NCBI GenBank assembly: GCA_029785685.1
Contig: JAFLZE010000007.1
Location: 25,174 to 46,079 of the forward strand
Direction of reading: 5' to 3'
Length of the DNA: 20,906 nucleotides
Origin: Nitrososphaerota archaeon
GTDB lineage: Archaea > Thermoproteota > Nitrososphaeria > Nitrososphaerales > UBA183
The notes beneath the pieces were generated by a model, which had not been told where the DNA came from, did no database searches, and saw only the letters and a list, made by a program, of their open reading frames with translations. A program made the translations under genes and the position numbers. Positions 13,895 through 20,816 of this stretch are shown here, one piece after another. Within the stretch, counting starts at the first letter, position 1; each line of letters begins with the position of its first letter.

Positions 13895-13946
13895 CTTAAA
13901 GCCTGACACGAAGGCCGAATATGCCTAATTCTGATTAGGTAAAATT
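13895..13946. promoter_or_regulatory. Divergent promoters with a perfect 6-N4-6 operator-like repeat
   Basis: CCTAAT (13924-13929) and ATTAGG (13934-13939) form a perfect inverted repeat with spacer TCTG. On the plus side it abuts a TATA-like TAAAATT (13940-13946), 31-37 nt before GTG 13977. On the minus side TTTAAG (13895-13900 on the plus strand reads CTTAAA) serves the regulator gene. The repeat is placed to control both transcripts; the divergent HTH_10 protein is the obvious candidate binder. Confidence 0.5.
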
Positions 13947-13976
13947 CCCATATCTGCTCCGGACATACCTTGGGCC

Positions 13977-14303
13977 GTGCAGGGCATCCATGATGCGAAG
14001 AGCGCGACGAAATGGCTTGAGGGGCAGGTCATTTCGTATCTCTACGGAGGGACAGACGAGCACAGCCTGAGTCGATGCGTGAACAAGCTCATGTCGACAT
14101 ACAGAGTCTCACCGCGAGACATAAAGTCGTTGTTCGAGTCGGTGGAAAACAACCTCACTACCTACTACGGGGGCAGATACCGCCTCGCCTACGGCGCGAT
14201 GGGAAGGCGATTCGGAGAGACGAGTTTCACAGAGAGCCACCAGAAGAAAGCAATCTTGCAGTCGCTGGGAAACGTAAGCCGAGCGCTTTCGGATTCGAGA
14301 TGA
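13977..14303 (+). CDS. Hypothetical protein, first gene of the redox operon
   Basis: This 108-residue protein starts at GTG 13977 and has no recognised family. It is soluble, helical and moderately basic: KSATKWLEGQVISYLYGG, then CVNKLMSTYRVSPRDIKSLF and a Tyr/Gly/Arg-rich YYGGRYRLAYGAMGRRFG. One Cys is present. The C-terminal half has the look of a nucleic-acid or polyanion-binding surface, but that is speculation. It lies 12 nt before the zinc ferredoxin gene and is surely co-transcribed with it. The operon's first position behind the operator suggests a regulatory or assembly role. Confidence 0.65.
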   Translation: MQGIHDAKSATKWLEGQVISYLYGGTDEHSLSRCVNKLMSTYRVSPRDIKSLFESVENNLTTYYGGRYRLAYGAMGRRFGETSFTESHQKKAILQSLGNVSRALSDSR

Positions 14304-14315
14304 GGGGAGAGGAGC

Positions 14316-14744
14316 ATGGTAAGACCAGTAGATTACAAGACGAAACCCATCGACCCTGATTTCCTCTCAAAGCCAGACGAGTTCCCGATCACCGGTGAGC
14401 ATAACGGCCACAAGGTCAGGGCGCAGGGGCTTTCGAGGACGAGCGGCGATGGCAGCCCCTATCCCACCACCCAGGGGATACATGGCAGTCAGGTGGCGGT
14501 GGACTGGGAGACGTGCATCGCCGACGGAGTATGCATGGATGTCTGTCCCGTCTTCGTCTTCGAATGGGCCCTCACCCCCGGCCAGGCAGGGACGGGGAAG
14601 GACAAGATAATCGAACAGAACACGGACGAGTGGAAAAGCTACCGGACCGATAAGTCAGAACCGATAAGGGAGCCGGACTGCATCTTCTGCATGGCGTGTG
14701 AAACCAGCTGTCCAACCCAAGCCATCAAGATCACCCAGCCCTAA
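14316..14744 (+). CDS. Zinc-containing dicluster ferredoxin
   Basis: The 142-residue protein matches the 7Fe zinc ferredoxins of Sulfolobus and Thermoplasma. Cluster I: C67-IAD-GV-C73-MDV-C77-P, where Asp70 takes the place of a Cys as expected for a 3Fe-4S centre, completed by C132. Cluster II: C122-IF-C125-MA-C128 with C132-P nearby. The N-terminal extension has GEHNGH (His29, His32) and GIHG (His56), the zinc-binding His of these proteins. A family-specific insert lies between the clusters. ATG 14316 follows GAGGGGAGAGGAG. It is the natural electron acceptor of the 2-oxoacid:ferredoxin oxidoreductase encoded just downstream. Confidence 0.92.
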   Translation: MVRPVDYKTKPIDPDFLSKPDEFPITGEHNGHKVRAQGLSRTSGDGSPYPTTQGIHGSQVAVDWETCIADGVCMDVCPVFVFEWALTPGQAGTGKDKIIEQNTDEWKSYRTDKSEPIREPDCIFCMACETSCPTQAIKITQP

Positions 14745-14770
14745 AGCGATTAGAGGTGTGAATAGACTAA

Positions 14771-14911
14771 TTGGTTGCTGACGAAACGCGCTTGGACGTC
14801 TGTCCCGGCTGCCAGGACCCCATCGACCAGTGCAGGTGCGCTTGTCCGTCGTGCGGCCAGGTCGAGGGGTGCGACTGCGCCATAGGACGAGACATGGCGA
14901 CGGGAGGATAG
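14771..14911 (+). CDS. 46-residue, 8-Cys zinc-ribbon-like protein
   Basis: A short frame from TTG 14771 to TAG 14909-14911 encodes 46 residues with eight Cys at 11, 14, 21, 23, 25, 28, 34 and 36, in CPGCQDPIDQCRCACPSCG and GCDCAIG. The pattern would hold two zinc ions or an iron-sulfur cluster. GAGGTGTG lies about 11 nt upstream. It sits 26 nt after the ferredoxin gene and 4 nt before the OFOR alpha-gamma gene, so it is translated as part of the operon. Too Cys-rich and too well placed to be chance. It may help cluster assembly on the oxidoreductase or act as a small carrier; no family is recognised. Confidence 0.7.
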   Translation: MVADETRLDVCPGCQDPIDQCRCACPSCGQVEGCDCAIGRDMATGG

Positions 14912-14915
14912 AAGG

Positions 14916-16886
14916 ATGAGCTCGAAGACTGTGAACGAACTCAATTGGATGATCGGGGGGGCCCAGGGGAGTGGGGTCGACCTCTCAGCCAGTTCGTTCG
15001 CCAGGTCGTGCGCCCTCGCGGGCCTCTGGGTTTACGGGACTAGGGAGTACTACTCGAACATCAAGGGCCTGCACAGCTACTTCGAGATCAGAACGAGCGG
15101 CCGGCAGATAAGGTCCAAGGTCGAGGGGGTGGACCTTCTCGCGACTTTCGACGCTGAAACCGTAGTCAGGCACGCAGACGCAGTCAATCCGGATGGCGGG
15201 ATAATCTACGACCCTGCGGTCTCCCAGACGCCCATCGAGAAGGTCGATACGCTCTACAAGGACGAGGTGAGGCAGATTCAGGCCAGGCTCGCCCAGGAGG
15301 GACTCGGTTCGGACGTCGACGCGATTCTGGAGGAGGCGAAAGGGAGGGGGGTCAAGCTCTTCGCCATCCCGTACGGCGCCCTGATCCAAGAGATTGCCAA
15401 GCGCCTGGAGACGTCAGAGCTCACTCGACTCAACAGGATTGTGAACGTCCTCGCCGTCTCCGTCTCTCTTTCTCTGTTAGGTCTCGACAGGCGCTACATG
15501 GAGGAATCGGTGCGCCAGGCCTTCGCAGCTTCAAGGAAGCAGAAGCTTGTAGAAATGAACCTGGCCGGGGTAGATAGGGCCTACGAGTTCGCCAAAGAGA
15601 AGTTCGGCGAGGGAGGCCTTCCTATCAGACTCGCTCCCATCCAGAACAAACCCAGGATGTTCGTGGTGGGGAACCAGGCCGTCGCCCTGGGGAAGATGGC
15701 CGGGGGCTGCAGGCTGCAGACCTACTATCCCATCACCCCGGCGAGCGACGAGAGCGAATTCCTCGAAGCCCATGAGAATTTCGACCTGCTAGGCGGGGAG
15801 TCCAACGACGGCAAAGGCTCGATCGTGGTCGTGCAGACGGAAGACGAAATCGCAGCCGTCACCATGGCCATAGGCGGGGCGCTCGCCGGTACCAGGGCGG
15901 CCACCTCTACCTCCGGGCCAGGTTTCTCCCTGATGGTCGAAGGAATGGGCTGGGCGGGGATGAACGAAGTGCCTGTGGTGGTTACCTTGTACCAGAGAGG
16001 CGGACCATCGACCGGCATGCCGACCAGGACGGAGCAGGGCGACCTGAAGTTCGTCCTGAACGCCTCTCACGGGGAGTTTCCGCGGATGGTCCTCTGCTCG
16101 GGGGACATGGAGGAGTGCTTCTACGACGCCTTCAGGGCCATGAACTACGCGGAGAGGTATCAGCTCCCAGTCATCCACTTGGTCGACAAGGGGCTCGCCA
16201 ACAGCAACATGACGATACTGCCCCCCGACCCGAACTTGGTAGACATCGAGAGGGGGAAGCTTATCCTGACTAGCGGCGGTGGTGCGCCCAAGGACGGGGA
16301 ATACAGGAGGTTCGCGCCCGCCGAGGATGGTATCTCGCCGAGGGCAGTGTTGGGTCTCAAGGGGTACAGGTTCTGGAATACCGGAGACGAGCACGACGAG
16401 CTCGGCCACATAAACGAGAACTCCGAGAACAGGATAAGGATGATGAAGAAGAGGATGTCGAAGTTGGAAACCGCAGACAGGGAGATACCTGTGACCGAGA
16501 AGGTCGGCTTCTACGCTGCCGCGGGGCGTCCTGACGTCACCCTCGTCAGTTGGGGGTCGTCGAAGGGCGCCATCCTCGAAGGGATGGAACTGCTGGAGAA
16601 GAGGGGGATCAAGGCAGAGTTCCTCCAGATCAGGCTCGCAAGCCCGTTCCCCGCGCAGGCGGTGCGCGAGAGGCTGTCAGAGGCGAAGCTGGTCATAGAC
16701 ATAGAGCAGAATTATTCGGCCCAGATGGCGGCCGTCATAGCGGAGAAGACACAGATCAACATCAAGCACAGGGTTGTAAAGTTCAACGGACGGCCGATAT
16801 CGTGTAACGAAATCTATGATTCGGTTAGACAGATCGTGGCAAGACCTGAAGCTAACGAAAGGGTGATCCTCACACATGGCGCTTAA
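14916..16886 (+). CDS. 2-oxoacid:ferredoxin oxidoreductase, fused gamma-alpha subunit
   Basis: The 656-residue protein joins an N-terminal gamma domain (MIGGAQGSGVDLSASSFARS and YYSNIKGLHSYFEIRTS) to the alpha subunit's pyrimidine domain. The signature YPITPAS lies near residue 270, followed by SIVVVQTEDEIAAVTMAIGG and GTRAATSTSGPGFSLM. Domain III (PDVTLVSWGSSKGAIL) and a C-terminal EQNYSAQMAAVI stretch follow. Length and gamma-alpha order match the Sulfolobus-type heterodimeric enzyme, which oxidises 2-oxoacids to acyl-CoA and CO2 and reduces ferredoxin. ATG 14916 has GAAGG 4 nt upstream. The stop overlaps the beta-subunit start by 11 nt. Substrate range cannot be read from sequence alone. 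Confidence 0.93.
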   Translation: MSSKTVNELNWMIGGAQGSGVDLSASSFARSCALAGLWVYGTREYYSNIKGLHSYFEIRTSGRQIRSKVEGVDLLATFDAETVVRHADAVNPDGGIIYDPAVSQTPIEKVDTLYKDEVRQIQARLAQEGLGSDVDAILEEAKGRGVKLFAIPYGALIQEIAKRLETSELTRLNRIVNVLAVSVSLSLLGLDRRYMEESVRQAFAASRKQKLVEMNLAGVDRAYEFAKEKFGEGGLPIRLAPIQNKPRMFVVGNQAVALGKMAGGCRLQTYYPITPASDESEFLEAHENFDLLGGESNDGKGSIVVVQTEDEIAAVTMAIGGALAGTRAATSTSGPGFSLMVEGMGWAGMNEVPVVVTLYQRGGPSTGMPTRTEQGDLKFVLNASHGEFPRMVLCSGDMEECFYDAFRAMNYAERYQLPVIHLVDKGLANSNMTILPPDPNLVDIERGKLILTSGGGAPKDGEYRRFAPAEDGISPRAVLGLKGYRFWNTGDEHDELGHINENSENRIRMMKKRMSKLETADREIPVTEKVGFYAAAGRPDVTLVSWGSSKGAILEGMELLEKRGIKAEFLQIRLASPFPAQAVRERLSEAKLVIDIEQNYSAQMAAVIAEKTQINIKHRVVKFNGRPISCNEIYDSVRQIVARPEANERVILTHGA

Positions 16887-17853
16887 GCTGGCCGACGTCC
16901 GGACGGACCTACACAACGACTGGTGCAGCGGCTGCGGTGACTTCGGGATCGAGGCGTCGCTTCAGATGGCGCTGACTGAGATGAACGTGGACATACACAG
17001 GGTCGTCATCTTCTCAGGGATAGGCTGCCATGGCAAGATCGTCCACTGGACCAACGCCTTCGGGATTCACACACTTCATGGGAGGACGCTCCCCTTCGCG
17101 CAGGGCGCGAAGCTCGCCAACCCCGGGTTGGAGGTCATCGCCATTAGCGGGGACGGGGACGGCTACGGCATCGGGGCGGGGCACTTCGTTCATTCGGGGA
17201 GGCGGAATGTGGACATGACGTACATCGTCCACGACAACGGAGTCTACGGGCTCACCAAGGGGCAGGCCTCTCCGACCCAGAAGCTAGGCGAGCAGACGAA
17301 ATCCCTCCCCCAGCCGAACATAAACAGCGCCGTCAACCCCATAATGCTCGCTCTCGCGGCGGGGTACACTTTCATCGCTCGCAGTTACGCCTTCGACAAC
17401 AGGCACCTGAAGGACACAATCAAACGAGCAGTCGCCCACCGAGGCTTAGCCCTTGTGGACGTCCTTCAGCCCTGCCCCACGTACAACGACATCGAGACCA
17501 AGGCCTTCTACAGCGGGGAGGATAGGCCCGACCCGTCTACTCACAGGCCGGTACCACGGGTCTACGACATCGAGAAGACAGGCTACAACCCGTTGATCAC
17601 GACAGACATGACAAACGAAGACGTGGACAAGAAGACGCTGGAAGTAATCAGGATATCCAATGAATGGGGGGACAGGATACCCGTCGGCGTCTTCTACCAG
17701 AACGAGAACGTCCCCACCTACGAAGACAGGATAATGCGCAGGGTCCCCTTCTACCTCGACCAACCCCCCGCCACCCAACAGATCCAGCTTCAGAACAAGA
17801 AGTCGGCGGTGGACCTCTCCAGCCTCCTGAAGGAGTTGACCATAGGGGGTTGA
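16876..17853 (+). CDS. 2-oxoacid:ferredoxin oxidoreductase, beta subunit
   Basis: The 325-residue protein binds thiamine diphosphate and one 4Fe-4S cluster. NDWCSGCGDFG gives C17 and C20, FSGIGCHGK gives C51, and LQPCPTYND near residue 200 gives the fourth Cys. AISGDGDGYGIGAGHF followed by VHDNGVYGLTKGQ is the TPP/Mg motif. It starts 11 nt inside the alpha-gamma gene and so is translationally coupled. Its codons 150-175 (17323-17399) recur with perfect nucleotide identity, inverted, at the right edge of the window. The enzyme would feed the zinc ferredoxin encoded upstream. Confidence 0.93.
   Translation: MALKLADVRTDLHNDWCSGCGDFGIEASLQMALTEMNVDIHRVVIFSGIGCHGKIVHWTNAFGIHTLHGRTLPFAQGAKLANPGLEVIAISGDGDGYGIGAGHFVHSGRRNVDMTYIVHDNGVYGLTKGQASPTQKLGEQTKSLPQPNINSAVNPIMLALAAGYTFIARSYAFDNRHLKDTIKRAVAHRGLALVDVLQPCPTYNDIETKAFYSGEDRPDPSTHRPVPRVYDIEKTGYNPLITTDMTNEDVDKKTLEVIRISNEWGDRIPVGVFYQNENVPTYEDRIMRRVPFYLDQPPATQQIQLQNKKSAVDLSSLLKELTIGG
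17323..17399 (+). repeat. 77-nt inverted repeat, copy 1 (inside OFOR beta)
   Basis: This segment, from AACAGCGCCGTC to TTCGACAA, matches the reverse complement of 20830-20906 at every base. It encodes NSAVNPIMLALAAGY and following residues of OFOR beta. The match breaks at the next base (C here, A in the other copy); the other end runs off the window, so the true repeat may be longer. Confidence 0.95.
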
Positions 17854-17885
17854 GGTCGCGTGAACGAGAGGCAGGGCGAGCCCGA

Positions 17886-19109
17886 TTGCCAGATCATGCG
17901 GATTACCTGATCGTCGGCGGAGGCGTGGCGGGAGGGCATGCGGCCTATGCGATTAGGAAGCACGACAGGACTGGGAGGATAGTGGTCGTCTCCGATGAGA
18001 GGCAGTTCCCGTACGACCGCGTCCCTCTGTCCAAGGAATTCCTTGCGGGGAAGAGGAAGAGAAAGGAGCTCTTCTTCAAGGGGAACTCGTACTATTCAAG
18101 GAACAAGGTGGAGGTAATCAGGGAGCGCAGAGCCGAGGCGCTCGACATTTCGAGCAAGACACTGCGGCTTGACAACGGGCAGGCGTTCTCTTACAAAAGG
18201 CTGCTACTTGCGACAGGGGGGCGCCCCAGGAAGCTGCAGTTGCCCGGGTCGGACCTCGCTGGGATCTATTACCTGAGGACGCTCGAAGACTGCGACGCCA
18301 TAAGGAATGCTTCGTCAGGGGCCGGCGAGGCCGTAATCGTCGGGGGTGGGTTCATAGGATGTGAGGTCGCTGCGACGCTCCGCGGCAGGGGCCTGAAGGT
18401 TACCCTCGTGGAACTGGCCGACCATCTGCTAGGGGCAGCGATCGACGAAAAGACCGCCGGCTGGATTCAGGGATATCACGCCAAACAGGGTGTGAAGGTC
18501 CTGACCAAGACGACTGTCAACGAATTCGTTGGCAAGGACGGGCGGGTGACGGGCGTGAAGCTAGGGGGCGGCCTCGTGGTCCCCGCAGACCTCGTGGTTG
18601 TGGGGGTGGGCATAATACCGAATATTGAGGTTGCCCAAGAGGCGGGCCTCAAGGTGGACAGGGGCGTCGTCGTCGACGAGCGCCTCAGGACGAGCGCGAC
18701 GGGCGTGTATGCCGCTGGGGATGTCGCAAGGTTCTACAGCCCAATCCTCAAGCGCGTCATGAGGGTGGAGCATTACGACTTGGCAGAGAGGCAGGGCGCC
18801 GTCGCTGGGTCGAACATGGCGGGCAGAAGGGCTACTTTCGAGGAGCTTCCCTATTTCTTCTCCAACCAGTACGACCTCGAGATAAACGCGTACGGAGACC
18901 TGTCCAGCCGGACGTCTACAGTCCTCAGGGGGGGCCTGAATTCCAGCGCGGGTTTCTTACAATTCTACTTCAACGGGAATGTCCTCGACGGGGTCCTCTC
19001 CATAAATCGGGATTGGGATGAGATAGAGAAGGCCAAGGCCCTGGTCGAGCGGAGAAAGGCGATTGCCGACCCTTCGGCGGTCGGGGATGAATCGAGGGCC
19101 CTGAGATAG
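17886..19109 (+). CDS. FAD-dependent NAD(P)H oxidoreductase (ferredoxin/rubredoxin reductase type)
   Basis: The 407-residue flavoprotein has the FAD Rossmann motif DYLIVGGGVAGGHAAYAI (6-23), FPYDRVPLSKEFL, ATGGRPR, the NAD(P)H Rossmann motif VIVGGGFIGCEVAATL, and the second FAD motif TGVYAAGDVARF, followed by EHYDLAERQGAVAGSNMAG. This order is typical of rubredoxin/putidaredoxin reductase and AIF-like enzymes. There is no CxxC redox disulfide. TTG 17886 is chosen because homology begins there; TTG 17850, overlapping the beta-subunit stop as TTGA, would add 12 Arg-rich residues and is a real alternative. It probably exchanges electrons between NAD(P)H and a small carrier: the zinc ferredoxin, the Rieske protein or the four-Cys protein of the same operon. 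Confidence 0.88.
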   Translation: MPDHADYLIVGGGVAGGHAAYAIRKHDRTGRIVVVSDERQFPYDRVPLSKEFLAGKRKRKELFFKGNSYYSRNKVEVIRERRAEALDISSKTLRLDNGQAFSYKRLLLATGGRPRKLQLPGSDLAGIYYLRTLEDCDAIRNASSGAGEAVIVGGGFIGCEVAATLRGRGLKVTLVELADHLLGAAIDEKTAGWIQGYHAKQGVKVLTKTTVNEFVGKDGRVTGVKLGGGLVVPADLVVVGVGIIPNIEVAQEAGLKVDRGVVVDERLRTSATGVYAAGDVARFYSPILKRVMRVEHYDLAERQGAVAGSNMAGRRATFEELPYFFSNQYDLEINAYGDLSSRTSTVLRGGLNSSAGFLQFYFNGNVLDGVLSINRDWDEIEKAKALVERRKAIADPSAVGDESRALR

Positions 19110-19463
19110 ATGATAAGAATACAGAAGTCAATCTACGACGAAGCCGAGCCCTCGGACGGAAAACGAATCCTCGTGATGAGGATTTGGCCGAGAGGCATCT
19201 CGAAAAGCAAGGTCGATGTCTGGATGAGGGATCTCGGGACCCCGAAGGAGCTGATAAGGCAATGGAAGGACGGAAAGATTTCCTGGAACAAATTCGCGGC
19301 CAAATACAAAGAGAGCCTGAAAGGGAAAGAGGGGCTTCTCAGGGGCTTGGCGGAAGAGTCCAGAAAGGGAACGATCACGCTGCTTTGTACAGAGAAGGAC
19401 CCGACAATCTGCCACAGGTCTCTCCTGAAAGACGCGATAGAGGGGACCTCGAGGGCTGGATAG
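19110..19463 (+). CDS. Short DUF488 family protein (YeaO-like)
   Basis: The 117-residue protein has the hallmarks of the short DUF488 branch: LVMRIWPRGISKSKV (21-35), WMRDLGTPKELIRQW (38-52), and LLCTEKDPTICHRSLLKDAI with the conserved Cys and CHR near the end. ATG 19110 follows the upstream TAG with no gap, so it is translated in series with the FAD reductase. Function in this family is not established. It is the second DUF488 protein in the window; the two differ in length and share mainly the C-terminal Cys/HR region. Confidence 0.85.
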   Translation: MIRIQKSIYDEAEPSDGKRILVMRIWPRGISKSKVDVWMRDLGTPKELIRQWKDGKISWNKFAAKYKESLKGKEGLLRGLAEESRKGTITLLCTEKDPTICHRSLLKDAIEGTSRAG

Positions 19464-19467
19464 TCTC

Positions 19468-19779
19468 ATGCGAACGAAAGGAACGGAACCAGAGCTCCGG
19501 AGAAGCCTGAGGAGGCTGGCTTGGCAGGACGAGAATTGCCTGGCGTGTGCATGGTTCTCACCCAACGATCCGATCAACGCCGACTTGCTGGAGCGCGGAA
19601 AGTGCGTTCATCCGAAGCTAAGGGAGTACAACCTGATAGTCTCAGGACGCGACTGGTGCAATCTCTTCGAGGAGACAACACGGCAAAACATCGATGACCT
19701 TCAGGAGAAGGCTATGAAGGCAGAAGAGGAACTAGGACTAGCGCACAGCAGGGCCGAGACGTCGCGGCGGGGTAAGTGA
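19468..19779 (+). CDS. Four-Cys small protein with a HiPIP-like pattern
   Basis: The 103-residue protein has C24-L-A-C27, C46 in ERGKCVHPKL, and C64 in SGRDWCNLF. The order C-x2-C, a single C about 18 residues later, and a final W-C about 17 residues after that recalls high-potential iron-sulfur proteins (HiPIP), whose last Cys often follows an aromatic residue. Against this, there is no Tat signal, the spacings are slightly long, and a long helical tail (about 70-100) follows. A zinc-binding protein is the alternative. The ATG lies 4 nt after the DUF488 stop and the Rieske gene starts 4 nt after its own stop, so it is in a run of electron-transfer genes. Confidence 0.65.
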   Translation: MRTKGTEPELRRSLRRLAWQDENCLACAWFSPNDPINADLLERGKCVHPKLREYNLIVSGRDWCNLFEETTRQNIDDLQEKAMKAEEELGLAHSRAETSRRGK

Positions 19780-19782
19780 AAG

Positions 19783-20097
19783 TTGCCTGGCGAATTCGTG
19801 AGGGTCGCAAGCAGAAACGAAGTCCAAGAAGGCAAGATGAAGGAAGTCAGCGTGGGTGCGAACAAAATCATGCTGGCGAATGTCGGAGGAGAGTTCTTCG
19901 CGATGGGAAACTCGTGCACCCACATGGGCGGACCTCTTGCACGAGGGAGATTGGAGGGCCACGTAGTGACCTGCCCGTGGCACGGCTCGCAGTTCGACGT
20001 CAGGACGGGAGCAGTGGTCCGGTCGCCGGCGGAAAAGCCCCAACCATGTTACGAGGTGCGGGTTGAAGGAGAGCACATCCTGCTCAAGACGACTTGA
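19783..20097 (+). CDS. Rieske [2Fe-2S] ferredoxin
   Basis: The 104-residue soluble protein has both Rieske cluster motifs: C45-T-H47-MGGPL and C64-PW-H67-GSQFD. A short FVRVASRNEVQEG opening and a C-terminal TGAVVRSPAEKPQPCYEV are typical of small NirD/BphA3-like Rieske ferredoxins. There is no membrane anchor, so it is cytosolic. TTG 19783 is the start, 4 nt after the previous stop. It closes the operon. In dioxygenase systems such a ferredoxin takes electrons from an FAD reductase like the one encoded at 17886-19109, so those two are likely partners; no oxygenase is visible here. Confidence 0.9.
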   Translation: MPGEFVRVASRNEVQEGKMKEVSVGANKIMLANVGGEFFAMGNSCTHMGGPLARGRLEGHVVTCPWHGSQFDVRTGAVVRSPAEKPQPCYEVRVEGEHILLKTT

Positions 20098-20211
20098 GCT
20101 ACACGTAGCCGAGAGCAGCGCCCCGGGTCCCTGTCGAAAAACGCGATAGAGGAATCCGCGGGGCTAACTGGCGTCGGACCCCGCATGTCCGCCCGTGTCT
20201 TGGCGGCATAG

Positions 20212-20709
20212 CTAGAAGGGCATCTGCAACATGACTGCGAGGAGTAGAATCACCAGCATCAAGACTAGGTTGGCGGCCGAGACCAACCGGCTCCTCTTCC
20301 TGAGCGCTTTCAATTCTTCGAGCCTCTTCTCCCTGGCGAGTTGGATGATCTTCTTCCCAAAGTAGACGTTATGCACGTAGATGAGGAGAACGAGCGCGCC
20401 TACAAGTATCACCTTGAGGAGAAGGATGTTCCCTGTGGGGGTGTCGAAGAGGGCAGCGGTCGAGGGGAGGTACCAGGACGCGTTGTAGATGCCTGTGAGG
20501 ACGAGTATGACCAGGACAATGTTGGTCATTCTTCCGAACCGCTTTGCAATCACCCCCGTAATCCGAGTCCGCTCCGACTCGTCGGCCGTCGTCAGCCGGG
20601 ACGAAGGCACGACCACCAGCCACATGAAGAACGAGCCGCCCACGAAGAGGACAGCCATGAGGAGGTGGACCCAGAGAATGACGGCGTTCAGGACTTGAGG
20701 CAGAATCAT
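20212..20709 (-). CDS. CopD-like four-helix membrane protein
   Basis: The 165-residue protein has four predicted membrane segments (about 8-34, 60-80, 93-113, 142-163). WVHLLMAVLFVGGSFFMW in the first, the RFGRMTNIVL loop, FDTPTGNILLLKV and YVHNVYF match the general pattern of CopD-type and related heme/copper-associated membrane families, with His15 and His113 as possible ligands. It converges on the redox operon with a 114-nt gap. No clear ribosome site precedes ATG 20709. The family placement is by pattern and topology; a role in copper handling or in membrane electron transfer cannot be separated. Confidence 0.6.
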   Translation of the reverse strand: MILPQVLNAVILWVHLLMAVLFVGGSFFMWLVVVPSSRLTTADESERTRITGVIAKRFGRMTNIVLVILVLTGIYNASWYLPSTAALFDTPTGNILLLKVILVGALVLLIYVHNVYFGKKIIQLAREKRLEELKALRKRSRLVSAANLVLMLVILLLAVMLQMPF

Positions 20710-20816
20710 GATGAGTCGAATAGGATCGGAGGCGCGGATTGTCTTGGGATTAGGCGTGAGACTTGGGAAGACAAAGCTAGTCTAGTCAACACGTGTTGGG
20801 AGAAGGCACGTCACTG
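20710..20816. other. Spacer with a 12-bp perfect palindrome next to the duplication breakpoint
   Basis: This 107-nt stretch lies between the CopD-like gene and the truncated OFOR beta copy. It holds the palindrome CAACACGTGTTG at 20787-20798, just upstream of which CTAG occurs twice. The palindrome is 19 nt from the stop of the truncated copy and 32 nt from the repeat boundary. No gene is seen. Confidence 0.5.
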
